64,000 bases of DNA from Mucilaginibacter yixingensis (GTDB lineage Bacteria; Bacteroidota; Bacteroidia; Sphingobacteriales; Sphingobacteriaceae), in NCBI RefSeq assembly GCF_041080815.1, contig NZ_CP160205.1, positions 2,666,001-2,730,000 of the forward strand. Direction: 5' to 3'. Positions 43,564 to 54,000 of the stretch are shown here, in pieces; within the stretch, counting starts at the first letter, position 1; every line of letters begins with the position of its first letter. The position numbers were made by a program, and so were the translations under genes. The notes under the pieces are model-generated. The model had not been told where the DNA came from, did no database searches, and saw nothing but the letters and a program-made list of their open reading frames with translations.

Positions 43564-45885
43564 ATGAAAAAAGGAATAAAATTTTTATTGTTACCCGCAT
43601 TGGTGATGGCTATCGGCCAATTGCTTTTACAGGAACAAGCAATTGCACAAAAAAAAGACAACAACAAAATTCTGCTCTATAAAAACCCGGCTCTTTCAAT
43701 TGAGAAACGCGTGAATGATCTGATTACGCGGATGACCCTTGAAGAAAAAGTGTACCAAATGTGTGCCTTACGTTTGGGCGATGGAGACGAGGTGTTTAAA
43801 ACGAGCGGTGTGTATTCGATAGATTATATCCGGCAGCAAATGAAAACACACGGCACGGGCCATATCAGTTGTCCCACCACCGATATGAATGCAGCCTTGA
43901 GCGTTAAAACGGCCAACGAAATTCAAAAAGTTGCAGTTCAAGAAACAAGATTAGGCATCCCAACGCTTATTAATGATGAAGCATTACATGGTTTCAAGGG
44001 CTTTGGCGCCACCTCTTACCCCCAGGCTATTGCACTTTCCTGTACATGGGACTTGGCCTTAATGAGAAAAATAGCAGATGCCATAGGGAAAGAGGCTTAT
44101 AGTAGAGGTGTAAGGCAGGCATTAGGCCCGGTACTTGATCTGGCGAGAGATCCACGCCATGGGAGAATGGAGGAAACCTATGGTGAAGACCCTTATCTGG
44201 CTTCCCGTTTTGGTGTCGAATTTATCAAAAATGTACAGCAGAATGGCGTTATCTGTACGCCGAAACACTTTGCTGCAAATTTTGTATCCGCCAATGGATC
44301 AGATGCGGGCAATATTTCATTGAGCGAAAGAGAACTGAGGGAAATTCATTTGGTTCCTTATAAAGCCGCGGTAACAGAAGCCCATGCAAAATCTATAATG
44401 GCGGCCTATAATGCGATAAATGGGGTGCCGTGTCATGCAAATAAATGGCTGCTTACTGATTTGCTGAGAAAAGAATGGGGGTTTTCAGGGTTCACCGTAT
44501 CTGATTGGAGCGGGGTAATACATACCATGGATATGCACAAAATAGCCGACTCGAAGGGAGAAGCTGCTGTGTTATGTGCCAATGCTGGTTTAGATGTAGA
44601 TCTTCCCAGATACAAGGCCTATGTGGAATTAATAGACCAGGTTAAAAATGGGAACATTAAACAATCTGTGATTGATGAAAGTGTGAAACGCATTCTTCGG
44701 ATAAAGTTGGAGTTGGGGTTGTTTGAACATCCATATATTGAGGATACAACACAAGCTGTTAAATTATGTAATGCTCCTGAATTTAGAGCTTTGGCCAAAA
44801 GAGCAGCTGAGGAAAGTATTGTGTTACTGAAAAACAAAAACAACGTATTACCTGTAATCGCATCGACAAAAAGTATCGCTGTTATCGGCCCTAATGCCAA
44901 TACGGTTCAGTTAGGTGGGTATTCAGCCAGTGGAGTGGCTGGCGTTAGTCCGCTTGATGGCATAAAAAACATTTTTGGTTCAGCTGCTACCATTCGTTAT
45001 GCTAAAGGTTGTACGCTTACGGGTGTTGATTCAACTGGATTTAAAGAAGCAGTGGGTATAGCGCAGCAGTCGGATATAGCAGTGTTGGTAATGGGTGGCC
45101 AATATGGCCTGACTGGTGGCGAATCGCAAGACCGGATAGATCTGAATTTGATGGGTGTTCAGGAGGCTTTGATCAAAAGAATAAGCAGCCTGCATAAGCC
45201 GGTGATAGTTGTATTGAATGACAGCCGCCCTGTAACCATGTTAAATTGGGTAGATAAAGTGGATGCCGTTTTGCAGATGTTTCCTGCAGGAGAAGAAGGA
45301 GGAAACGCCCTGGCAGAAATATTGGCAGGCAAAGTTAATCCATCCGGTAAAACTACAGTTACTATACCCCGAAATACAGGCCAGCTGCCATTAACCCAGA
45401 TCACCCGTCCTTATGGAAGAGAAGGAAGTATTGCTGAATACCCGGAAACCAAAGGCAAACCAATGGATTTTAAAGATCGGTATTATGCGCTATTCCCTTT
45501 CGGTTTCGGATTGTCTTATACCTCATTTCAATATGGCAACATCAAATTTGTAAAGAACAAATTTTCAATAAATGAAAAAATTCAGTTGTCCGTAAATGTT
45601 ACCAATACAGGTAATAGAGCTGGCGATGAAATAGTACAATTATATTTTACCAACCTGCATTGCAAGCATATTACCCAGGCCCGGCAGCAATTGAGGGCTT
45701 TTCAACGTGTAAGCATTCCTGCTGGAGGCACGCAAACCGTTACCTTCATCTTAAATCCATCAGATTTAAGCTATCTGGATGAGAATCTGAAACCTAAAGT
45801 AGATCCCGGTGAGTTTGAAATATTTGTCGGTGGCAATAGCGTGGATGGCGTCACCAGTAAATTCACGTTGGTATCCGAAAAGTAA
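43564..45885 (+). CDS. Glycoside hydrolase family 3 (beta-glucosidase/xylosidase type)
   Basis: The start chosen is ATG 43564, because the signal peptide (KKGIKFLLLPALVMAIGQLL) begins there. The upstream 30 in-frame codons from GTG 43474 come from a GH35 relic. The 773-residue protein has the GH3 N-terminal barrel with nucleophile Asp314 in GFTVSDWSG, the ALGPVLDLARDPRHGRMEETYGEDPYL segment, the KHFAAN motif, a C-terminal alpha/beta sandwich (VLLKNKNNVLPV, VLVMGGQ) and a fibronectin-III-like end. It cleaves terminal beta-linked glucose or xylose. Confidence 0.92.
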   Translation: MKKGIKFLLLPALVMAIGQLLLQEQAIAQKKDNNKILLYKNPALSIEKRVNDLITRMTLEEKVYQMCALRLGDGDEVFKTSGVYSIDYIRQQMKTHGTGHISCPTTDMNAALSVKTANEIQKVAVQETRLGIPTLINDEALHGFKGFGATSYPQAIALSCTWDLALMRKIADAIGKEAYSRGVRQALGPVLDLARDPRHGRMEETYGEDPYLASRFGVEFIKNVQQNGVICTPKHFAANFVSANGSDAGNISLSERELREIHLVPYKAAVTEAHAKSIMAAYNAINGVPCHANKWLLTDLLRKEWGFSGFTVSDWSGVIHTMDMHKIADSKGEAAVLCANAGLDVDLPRYKAYVELIDQVKNGNIKQSVIDESVKRILRIKLELGLFEHPYIEDTTQAVKLCNAPEFRALAKRAAEESIVLLKNKNNVLPVIASTKSIAVIGPNANTVQLGGYSASGVAGVSPLDGIKNIFGSAATIRYAKGCTLTGVDSTGFKEAVGIAQQSDIAVLVMGGQYGLTGGESQDRIDLNLMGVQEALIKRISSLHKPVIVVLNDSRPVTMLNWVDKVDAVLQMFPAGEEGGNALAEILAGKVNPSGKTTVTIPRNTGQLPLTQITRPYGREGSIAEYPETKGKPMDFKDRYYALFPFGFGLSYTSFQYGNIKFVKNKFSINEKIQLSVNVTNTGNRAGDEIVQLYFTNLHCKHITQARQQLRAFQRVSIPAGGTQTVTFILNPSDLSYLDENLKPKVDPGEFEIFVGGNSVDGVTSKFTLVSEK

Positions 45886-46083
45886 TCAGAGTAACAGATC
45901 CCTGTTAATATGAAATATTTTGCAAAGAAAGCAGACACTATAATTCAGGAGGCTTTGTCGTCTTTTATCTTGCTAAATCCACAATCTAGATGTGATTATA
46001 TCCAGGCATTTCCCGCAGTTTTTTGTTTGCTCTTCAATTTCACTTAATAGAAATAGCTTTCCCAATTCCCGATCATTACCATT

Positions 46084-47004
46084 ATGAAAAGAAACATCCG
46101 GCTCATTCTTCTTGCACAACTGATTACATTTACAACCGTGAAAGCGCAAACAACTTTTAACTTATATAAAGACGTTATACCGGGAAGCAAACCCGTTAAA
46201 AATGAAGAGGTATCCGAAACAGAAGGCGGTATATTGCGCATCAGCAAAATCACCGTTCCTACGCTTACCGCATATATTCCTGAGAAGCAGGATGCTAAAA
46301 GAACTGCAGTGATTATTTGCCCCGGCGGCGGTTACCAGATCGTAGCGGCAGATCATGAAGGTGCGGCTATTGCAAAAGAGTTTAACAAAAAAGGTATTAC
46401 TGCTTTTGTTCTGAAATACCGCCTTCCGAATGAGCATACTATGCAGCACAAAGAGATAGGCCCTTTGCAGGATGCACAACAAGCCATTAAAACGGTAAGA
46501 GACAGCGCTGCAAAATGGAACATCGATCCTGCGCGTGTGGGCATAATGGGCTTCTCTGCAGGGGGGCATCTTGCATCTACTGCGGGCACCCATTTCACTA
46601 AGCCGGTAATTGACAATAAAGAGAATACCAACCTGCGTCCCGATTTCATGATCCTTATTTATCCCGTAATCAGCTTCCAGGATGTCTACGGCCATGTTGG
46701 CTCAAGGGAGCAGTTGATTGGAAAAAATCCTTCGCAGGAAAAAATCAAGGAGTACTCAAACGAATTACAGGTCACTTCAGAAACGCCAACCACCTTCCTC
46801 GTACATGCCAGCGACGACAATGTTGTTCATCCGCTAAACAGTATTCTTTTCTACCAGGCATTGCTTGCAAACCATATCCCTGCCGAGTTGCACCTCTATC
46901 AAACCGGAGGCCACGGCTTTGGCCGCTACAGACAAAACACTGCTGATGAATGGTTGGACAGGTGTTTTGATTGGATGACGCTGAATGGATGGAGAAGTAA
47001 TTAA
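46084..47004 (+). CDS. Secreted alpha/beta-hydrolase (carbohydrate esterase/acetyl xylan esterase-like)
   Basis: The 306-residue protein has signal RNIRLILLAQLITFTTVKAQ. The oxyanion motif is ICPGGGYQIVAADHEG, the nucleophile Ser158 lies in GFSAGGHLAS, the Asp is near HASDDNVVHP and the His is in GGHGFG. The fold and CPGGGY motif are typical of secreted esterases in Bacteroidota PULs that remove acetyl or other ester groups. It is last in the plus-strand run. Confidence 0.85.
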   Translation: MKRNIRLILLAQLITFTTVKAQTTFNLYKDVIPGSKPVKNEEVSETEGGILRISKITVPTLTAYIPEKQDAKRTAVIICPGGGYQIVAADHEGAAIAKEFNKKGITAFVLKYRLPNEHTMQHKEIGPLQDAQQAIKTVRDSAAKWNIDPARVGIMGFSAGGHLASTAGTHFTKPVIDNKENTNLRPDFMILIYPVISFQDVYGHVGSREQLIGKNPSQEKIKEYSNELQVTSETPTTFLVHASDDNVVHPLNSILFYQALLANHIPAELHLYQTGGHGFGRYRQNTADEWLDRCFDWMTLNGWRSN

Positions 47005-47051
47005 AAGAAGGTGTTTTTGATTGGTGCATAAACAGGCTGTTTTCCTGACAC

Positions 47052-47747
47052 CTATACCCCTACCAAAATTTCAGAACGTACAAAGATTCCCTTTCCAAAA
47101 TATTCGGGACGATGAAAATCAGGCGCCAGAGCATGGATCTTATTCCAGGCCAGGTAGTGTCGCTCTGGCAGGGCATCTCCACATTTAGAAAAATTAAGAC
47201 TGCAGGTCATTCCTGCGAAACTGTCGATGTAGTGAAATTGAAACACCTCGGCCGGGATAGCTATAGTGATCTCCCATTCAAATAACCCATTTTCCCCATT
47301 AAACGCTATCGAAGTTTGCGTATCGATAAGCTCGAGCCGGCGCCGGTCGATGAACTGCCGGCCGGCCTTGCCACAGCCATACTGCCCCAATACGGTACCG
47401 GCGCAGTTAAATTCAAGATTGTAATAGTTCAGATCGTGTCCGAAACGGATAAAAAATCCCACGCAGCTATCTTTAAACACCGGCTCATTGGTACGTTTAT
47501 GCAGAGCTGCAATATATTTTTCAGCAACGTAATATTTTAGAAAGACCACATCGTGCCCATACCCCATAACAAAGCTCACCCTCGGCTTTTGCCGCACATC
47601 CAGCCAAAGCGTATGGAGCATCGGCTGTTTATTTATTTCATCAAGCCTGGCTCCGGCCTGTGCAAGCATATCTGCACCAGGTGCGCAGGCTACAAATGGG
47701 ATAATTAAGTTATTGGTTTGATTCAAGGGTATTACATTTATCGGCAC
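47052..47747 (-). CDS. CBM9-like (CBM-like_N) carbohydrate-binding protein
   Basis: The 231-residue beta-sandwich protein has the features of the Bacteroidota CBM9-like family. These are an N-terminal LWLDVRQKPRVSFVMGYG, a central VFKDSCVGFFIRFGHDLNYYNLEFNCAGTV with DSCV and EFN, and a C-terminal RHYLAWNKI...PDFHRPEYFGKG motif. No clear signal peptide is visible. Such proteins are found in or beside PULs; a direct catalytic role is unlikely. Confidence 0.8.
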   Translation of the reverse strand: MPINVIPLNQTNNLIIPFVACAPGADMLAQAGARLDEINKQPMLHTLWLDVRQKPRVSFVMGYGHDVVFLKYYVAEKYIAALHKRTNEPVFKDSCVGFFIRFGHDLNYYNLEFNCAGTVLGQYGCGKAGRQFIDRRRLELIDTQTSIAFNGENGLFEWEITIAIPAEVFQFHYIDSFAGMTCSLNFSKCGDALPERHYLAWNKIHALAPDFHRPEYFGKGIFVRSEILVGV

Positions 47748-47976
47748 AGATCTTTTTCACTGCCAGTGTTTGAGTTACCAGCTCCGGCAACGGTTCGACA
47801 GCAATTACGTCAACAGCAACCATCGAGCAATCAGGCCGGAACTTTGACGCTGATAAGGTCATCCCCCCTTTGACCGCCGTTTTTGCCGACCGGGGCCAGC
47901 AAAAACGGACAGTGTGCAGAGAAACACATCAGGCTATTTGGGTTAGCTCATTTTCCTGCGTGGGGGAAACCAATTA

Positions 47977-48984
47977 TTATTTAACAGTTACAGCCACCTG
48001 CTGTACCGTTGTTTTTGAATCATCGGCGGTAGCGTTGGTGGCCACAAAAACCGCATTGTAGCTACCGGCTTGGGTATAGCTATAGGTATAGCTACCCAGA
48101 GTGGCAATCTCACTTTTTATGGCTACGCCTGCATCTGGTGTTACCTTGGTCAAGTCAACCGGACCACTAATGGCCCAGGCCTCTGCCGATGCTGTGGCTG
48201 CCGTAGTTGCCCCGGTGATCACCAGTGAGGTACCATCGGTATAAACCCAGGCATAATTGTTAGCGTTTTTGGCAGGATCATAGGATACCGCCCAACCCGG
48301 ACTGTAGCTGGCTACCCCATAGTTGCTTAACGGCTTAGCCGGGCTGTTCAAATTGGCTATAGTATAGGTGGTGGCATCACTCAGCACATTATTGATGGCA
48401 AAGTTGGTGATGGTCCATTTGTTCTGGATAGTACCGCTTGCCCCATTGTATTTGAAAGCAAAGTAAACCGGTTTACCTTGTTTGGCCAGATCTGATAAGT
48501 CGATCAACCCTGAAGATGTTGCCGTTGTATTTGTTGGTATAGTTGCACGACTGGTGATATCGGTCCAGGTGGCTGATGCAATGTTAGCATTGGTGGTAGC
48601 AGTATCGCGTACCAGTACCCCTGCTAAAGTTTTCAGCGCTACACCTTTAAAATCTGTGGATACCAACAAACTAAGCGAGCCTGCCTGTGTGCCGTTGGCC
48701 AACTGCGAGGTAAATTGCAATTGCGCTGTACCCGCAGCCTGGGTGCGATTGATATACTGGTAACGTTTACCAACCTCGCCAGAGTAAAAGGTAATCACAT
48801 TGGGGTTACCGCTGAACTTAAAGTTCACCGTATCGCCAGGCGCAAAGCTGGCAGGCGCGCTGCCATTATTTTTTACCGCGGTTACGCCAAAGCTGGGCGA
48901 AGGCACGTCCTGCTTTTTGTTACAGGCAGCCAAAGCAAGGGCGGTGATTGCTATGATATAGGAGAGTTTCATGTGTCTTTTCAT
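47977..48984 (-). CDS. DUF5017-type surface lipoprotein of the SusCD operon
   Basis: The 335-residue protein has a lipoprotein signal ending in a lipobox (LALAACNKK). It continues as repeated beta-sandwich segments (VNFKFSGNPNVITFYSGEVG, WTITNFAINNVLSDATTYTI), a pattern of DUF5017 proteins that follow susD genes and are likely surface glycan-binding proteins. Its start lies 20 bp after the SusD stop, so it is co-transcribed with SusCD. Confidence 0.8.
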   Translation of the reverse strand: MKRHMKLSYIIAITALALAACNKKQDVPSPSFGVTAVKNNGSAPASFAPGDTVNFKFSGNPNVITFYSGEVGKRYQYINRTQAAGTAQLQFTSQLANGTQAGSLSLLVSTDFKGVALKTLAGVLVRDTATTNANIASATWTDITSRATIPTNTTATSSGLIDLSDLAKQGKPVYFAFKYNGASGTIQNKWTITNFAINNVLSDATTYTIANLNSPAKPLSNYGVASYSPGWAVSYDPAKNANNYAWVYTDGTSLVITGATTAATASAEAWAISGPVDLTKVTPDAGVAIKSEIATLGSYTYSYTQAGSYNAVFVATNATADDSKTTVQQVAVTVK

Positions 48985-49004
48985 TTAAAAGGATGAATAA
49001 TTGA

Positions 49005-51008
49005 TTACCAACCCGGATTTTGAGTTACAGCCCTGTTGACCGTAATCTCTGATGACGGGATTGGGTACAGGTTATGTCTGGCGGTAATGTTAGATCCGGC
49101 CAGCCCGCCATAAGCAAAACTGCCTCCGTTAGTTCTCATATCGGCGCCTAACGCATTCATAGTTTGCACCCAGATACCCCAGCGGATCAGATCCGCACGG
49201 CGTAAACTCTCGTAACAAAGCTCGCGGGCGCGCTCATCCTGAATGGCCTGCAGGAACGATGATTGCGACAAACCGGCTGGCAGATCCACCGTTGAAGTGG
49301 CAACAGTAGCAGTAACCGTAGCTGCAGCGCCGGCATAGGTAAATACCGCACCGGTGGTTGCAGCTGCAGATGCGCCGCTGGTATTGGTTGGTGCAGTGGC
49401 AGTTGAAGTACCTGCTGTGGTTACGTTATACAGGTTATTGCCGTTGGTTACTTGCTGGCCAACGGTATAATTTGTACCAGCCGCCCATACCAAGCCAACT
49501 TTGACGGTTGGTGCAGATGTATAACCACTACCCGGATTGGTAATAGCAACGCCATTCACCTTACCGGTGCTGGCAATAGAAGCCATGCCGGTTGCACCGG
49601 TACCGCCACCACCAGTGATGGTTAATGGCACGTTGGCTTGTGTGGTGGTTGAGTATGCATAACCGGTGTTGCCGGCAGTAGCAAGGGTAAGGCCGCTTAC
49701 TACAGATACAGAAGCACCGGCGGTGCTAACATTGAGTCCAAAGGCGCGTCTTCTTACCTGGTTAATAGCGTTGTAAGCGGTAGCACTTGGTCCGTTAACC
49801 TGGTTCTCAGCCTCGGCCAGCATCAGCAATACATCCGAGTAACGCAAAAGCGGGAAATTAATAGTTGTATTATTTTTGTTTTTAGGCGCCGGCATGGTCT
49901 CATACTCCCGACGGAACTTGCCTTCATTACGATTATATAATTGCGCAGAGGTAAAGAAAACATCAGACACCGGCGTAGTTGCACTATTGTATGAATAGGG
50001 TGCAATGGCCCAATCGCGGCGTAAATCGCCGGCACTATATAGGTTGTATAACTTTGCCGTTGCGTCAATAAAGGCATAACTATAACCAATAACATCTGTA
50101 TTAGCCGATAAGGCGATACCATTGACGTTCCCCAGGCGGCTATAATCGCCCAGGCCATTAGCGTTGTTGTTATTTGCCTCAACCTCCCACATACTCTCTT
50201 TTACATCATATATACCTTGATGCAGATTAACAAACATCTGCTTGTAACTTGGATTAAGGCTGTGTTCGCCAGACGACACCACTTTCTGCGCCCAGCTTAG
50301 TGCATCCTGGTATTTGGAAACATCATTTAGCGGATACCCGGCCATGGTTAAACAAACCCTTGCCAAGATACCCTCAACTGTGGTTTTTGAAACCCGGCCG
50401 CCATAACCCAGAGAGGTTGCTGTATAAACCATACCTTCGGCAGCCTGCATATCTTTCAGCACCTGGGCATAAACGTCCCTGGCAGGCGTACGCGGGATAT
50501 TAACATCGCTAACCGAGGCTGTGGGTGTGGTTTTGAGCGGCACATCGCCGAAATTGCTTACCAGCAGGAAGTAATAGTAGCCACGCAGAAACATGGTTTC
50601 GCCCAGAATGGCTTTCCGCTTGGTTTCGTCCATTGGTGCCAGGTTAATATTCTGGATCAGGATGTTAGCGCGCTCTATCCCCTGATACAACTGGGTCCAG
50701 AGGTTATTGACATCGGCATTGGTATAATCAAAATTGTATACCATTACGCCGGTTGTTTGAGCAGACCGGGCATAAAAGCCTTCATCAGTAGCAGCTCCAA
50801 TGGAAGAAAACATGGCGCTGCCATACATACTTTCTGTAACCAACGGCTGATAAACCCCGGCCAGGGCATTATTGAGTTTTGCTTCAGTATTATAATATTC
50901 TGTTTGTGTAAGTGTATCAGATGGAACAGTGTCCAGATTTTTTTTACACGAAACCATTTCCAGGCTCAACAGAGCGGCCAGAAATAAAAGTGAACGTTTC
51001 ATAGTCAA
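49005..51008 (-). CDS. susD: SusD-like outer-membrane glycan-binding lipoprotein with an unusual insertion
   Basis: The 667-residue protein has lipobox LEMVSCKK. TPR-like helical repeats follow with the typical SusD blocks (FLRGYYYFLLVSNFGDVPL, RTPARDVYAQVLKDM, TTINFPLLRYSDVLLMLAEAE, ERARELCYESLRRADLIRW). It would capture oligosaccharides for SusC. It is longer than usual (about 500-550) because residues 425-571 are an insertion. It lies 12 bp downstream of susC. Confidence 0.95.
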   Translation of the reverse strand: MTMKRSLLFLAALLSLEMVSCKKNLDTVPSDTLTQTEYYNTEAKLNNALAGVYQPLVTESMYGSAMFSSIGAATDEGFYARSAQTTGVMVYNFDYTNADVNNLWTQLYQGIERANILIQNINLAPMDETKRKAILGETMFLRGYYYFLLVSNFGDVPLKTTPTASVSDVNIPRTPARDVYAQVLKDMQAAEGMVYTATSLGYGGRVSKTTVEGILARVCLTMAGYPLNDVSKYQDALSWAQKVVSSGEHSLNPSYKQMFVNLHQGIYDVKESMWEVEANNNNANGLGDYSRLGNVNGIALSANTDVIGYSYAFIDATAKLYNLYSAGDLRRDWAIAPYSYNSATTPVSDVFFTSAQLYNRNEGKFRREYETMPAPKNKNNTTINFPLLRYSDVLLMLAEAENQVNGPSATAYNAINQVRRRAFGLNVSTAGASVSVVSGLTLATAGNTGYAYSTTTQANVPLTITGGGGTGATGMASIASTGKVNGVAITNPGSGYTSAPTVKVGLVWAAGTNYTVGQQVTNGNNLYNVTTAGTSTATAPTNTSGASAAATTGAVFTYAGAAATVTATVATSTVDLPAGLSQSSFLQAIQDERARELCYESLRRADLIRWGIWVQTMNALGADMRTNGGSFAYGGLAGSNITARHNLYPIPSSEITVNRAVTQNPGW

Positions 51009-51020
51009 AATCTTTAGTGG

Positions 51021-54000
51021 TTAAAAATTAACGTTAGCGCCAAAGGCAATTGTTCTTGCGCGTGGATAAGCGCTGTAATCAAACCCGCCTGTAAGTACAG
51101 AGTTGTACGTACTTACTTCCGGATCTTCGCCGGTGTAGTGGGTCCAGGTCCAAAGGTTCTGGGCCGACGCAAACACCCTGATGGATGACACTTTGATTTT
51201 TTGTAACCATCCCTTAGGCAGGTTATAACCCAGTTGCACTGTTTTTAAACGCAGATATGAACCATCTTCTACCGTTCTGGATGAGTAGCCACCGCCGAAA
51301 TAACCACCTACACGGTAGTTGGCAGAGTTTTGATTGGTTGGCGTCCAGCGATCATTATAGCTGGCAAACTGCTCCAGATAAGTGTTACCCAATATATTAC
51401 CCTCAAATACCATGCGGCTTACGTTCTGTATGTCGTTACCGTAAGACCACTGGAAGAATACGCTCAGGTCAAAATTCCTATAAGTAAAGTTGTTGGTAAA
51501 ACCACCGGTGTGGATAGGTAGCGAACGGCCGATCACGGTATAATCAGATGAGTTAACTACACCATCGCCGTTCAAGTCCTTGTATTTAATATCACCTGGC
51601 TGGATGCTGGCACGATTATTACCATTAGACGCTACATTATCTTTCAGCACGTAGCCACCTGTGGCGGTTCTGTTAAAATCACTATACTGATAGTTGCCAT
51701 CCCAGATATAACCAAACATTTGCCCCAGCGGCTGCCCTACTCTGGCAATATAGCCCGGGGTTGAAAACCACGAATTTTGCCACTGCGGACTACTTAGCAT
51801 ACTTTCTTGATTATTAGCTAATGCCAACACTTTATTGCTGTTAAAGGCAATATTAAAGCTACTGGTCCAGGTAAAGTCCCGGCTACGAATATTTACTGTA
51901 CTCAGCGTTAACTCCAGGCCCTGGTTTTGTACACTGCCTATATTTTCATAAGCTGTGCTGTAACCGCTTGACGTAGGTAAGGTAGCGTTGAGCAAAAGGT
52001 CTTTAGTGGTTTTGCGATAAACATCAGCTGCCAGGCTGATACGATCGCCAAAAAAAGAAAGATCTATACCGCCATCATACTGAGTAGTGGTTTCCCATTT
52101 CAGATCGGGGTTACCGATGGCCAAGGGGATAACGCTGGCCGTTGCGGTATTGTTAAATGAGTAACCATAACTTGCAGGTAAACCGGTAGAAGACAGATAA
52201 GCAAAATCTGACACCCGGTTATTACCAGTCTGGCCGTAGCTGAAGCGCAGCTTACCGTTTGATAATACCTTATTACCTTTCAGAAATCCTTCTTCTGTAA
52301 ACCTCCAGGCAGCAGCTGCCGACGGGAAGTATCCCCAATGATTCTTCGGCGCGAATTTGGAAGAACCGTCTGCACGGAACGAAGCCGTAAGGTAATAAAC
52401 CGAATTGTAATTATAATTAATACGACCCAGCCATGATTGTGCGTTCCATAAAGAACTGGTGGCTTTAGTGTTAGACGGTATTAGGGTACCCTCATCCAGG
52501 CCACTGATACCCAATGACTCGTTAGGTAGCTGACCGGCGCCAAAGCCATACATGTTTGAAGTATTGCCCTGTTGGGTAAAACCGGCCAATACATTCAAGT
52601 TGTGCCTGCCGTAGCTCTTGTCCCAGGTCAGCGTATTCTCGTTAGCCCAGTTATTATTCTTGGAGGTAGATACCGATCCGTTAACACCATTAGTTGCCCC
52701 GAAAAGCGAGTTGGGGCTACCTAAAGCAGTATGTGTGTTATTAAAGCTTTCGTTACCTATCTCGGTATTGTTAATAATGCCGGTAACGCGCAGTGTCAAG
52801 TTTTTGGTGATAGCATAAGACAGATAAGTATTTACGTTTAACGCTGCTGTATTAACGTTACGTACCATATTCTCCTGATTGATCACCGGGTTAAATTTAT
52901 AATCGTTTGCCGGGTTGGTTGTTGCATCAACCTCTTGTGTTTCACTATAAGGCGACAGCGGGTTTGAACCCCATACACTATACATTACATTAGAGGTACC
53001 ACTGTTGTTAGAAGCGGCCAGGCTGTTACCAAACTGTTTTAGATAAGAGTAATTGGCATTGATGCCTACTTTCAGTTTGTCATTTATAGCCTGATCTAAA
53101 GTGATGCGCCCCTGGTAACGTTTAGAGCCAGTGTTGATAACGGTACCCATCTGATCATCTATTGATCCGGTTACCGCATATGTGGTTTGTTTGTTGCCGC
53201 CGCGCAGCGCCACATAATAGTCTCGCAGGCTGCCGGTTCTGAAGAAAGGCGACTGCCAGTCTGTAGTCGGATAGTTTTGATAATCAGCCAGGGTTTTTCC
53301 GGGCAAAGTGAAATAGGTATAGGTTGGCGTCGGGGCAACTGCCGAACCAGCTGTAGGGTCGCGCTCCAACTGCATCTGCAGGAAGTCATAACTGTTCATC
53401 AGCTTCATGGTTTTGATGTTACTGACAAAGCTCTGTGTTACGTTAGCATTAACAACCGGTACACCGGCTTTACCTTTTTTGGTGGTAATAATCACCACTC
53501 CATTGGCGCCACGGGCACCATAGATAGCGGTTGCAGAGGCATCTTTGAGCACATCAAGACTCTCAATATCCTGCGGATTAAGCAAGCTCAGGTTAAACCC
53601 TTCTATCGGGAAGCCATCTACTACGTACAGTGGGGTATTGTCTTGCGTAATTGAGTTGGCCCCGCGAACAACGATATTAATTGCCGATCCGGGTTGGCCA
53701 TCGGCCGAATTAACCTGCACACCGGCCACACGGCCCGCCAATGATTCACCGACAGAAAGCACAGGCGCCTTGGTAACATCAGACATGGATATCCGACCGA
53801 CAGCCCCCGTCAGGTCTTTTACCTTCTGTGTACCATAACCAACCACCACTACTTCATTCAGGGCAGACGCCTGGTCTTTCATCGTAACGCTAACCTGCAA
53901 CTTCCCCGAAAGCGGCAGTTTCACTGATTCAAAACCTGTATAGCTAAAAAGCAGTGTAGCATTCTTATTGGAAACCGTAATTGAGAACTTTCCGTTAATA

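Noticed and set aside
46162..46695. 177-codon minus-strand ORF inside the esterase gene
   Set aside because: A shadow of a well-supported esterase with complete catalytic residues; composition unnatural.
53187..53654. 155-codon plus-strand ORF inside susC
   Set aside because: Overlaps the plug/barrel region of a clear SusC on the opposite strand; no independent support.
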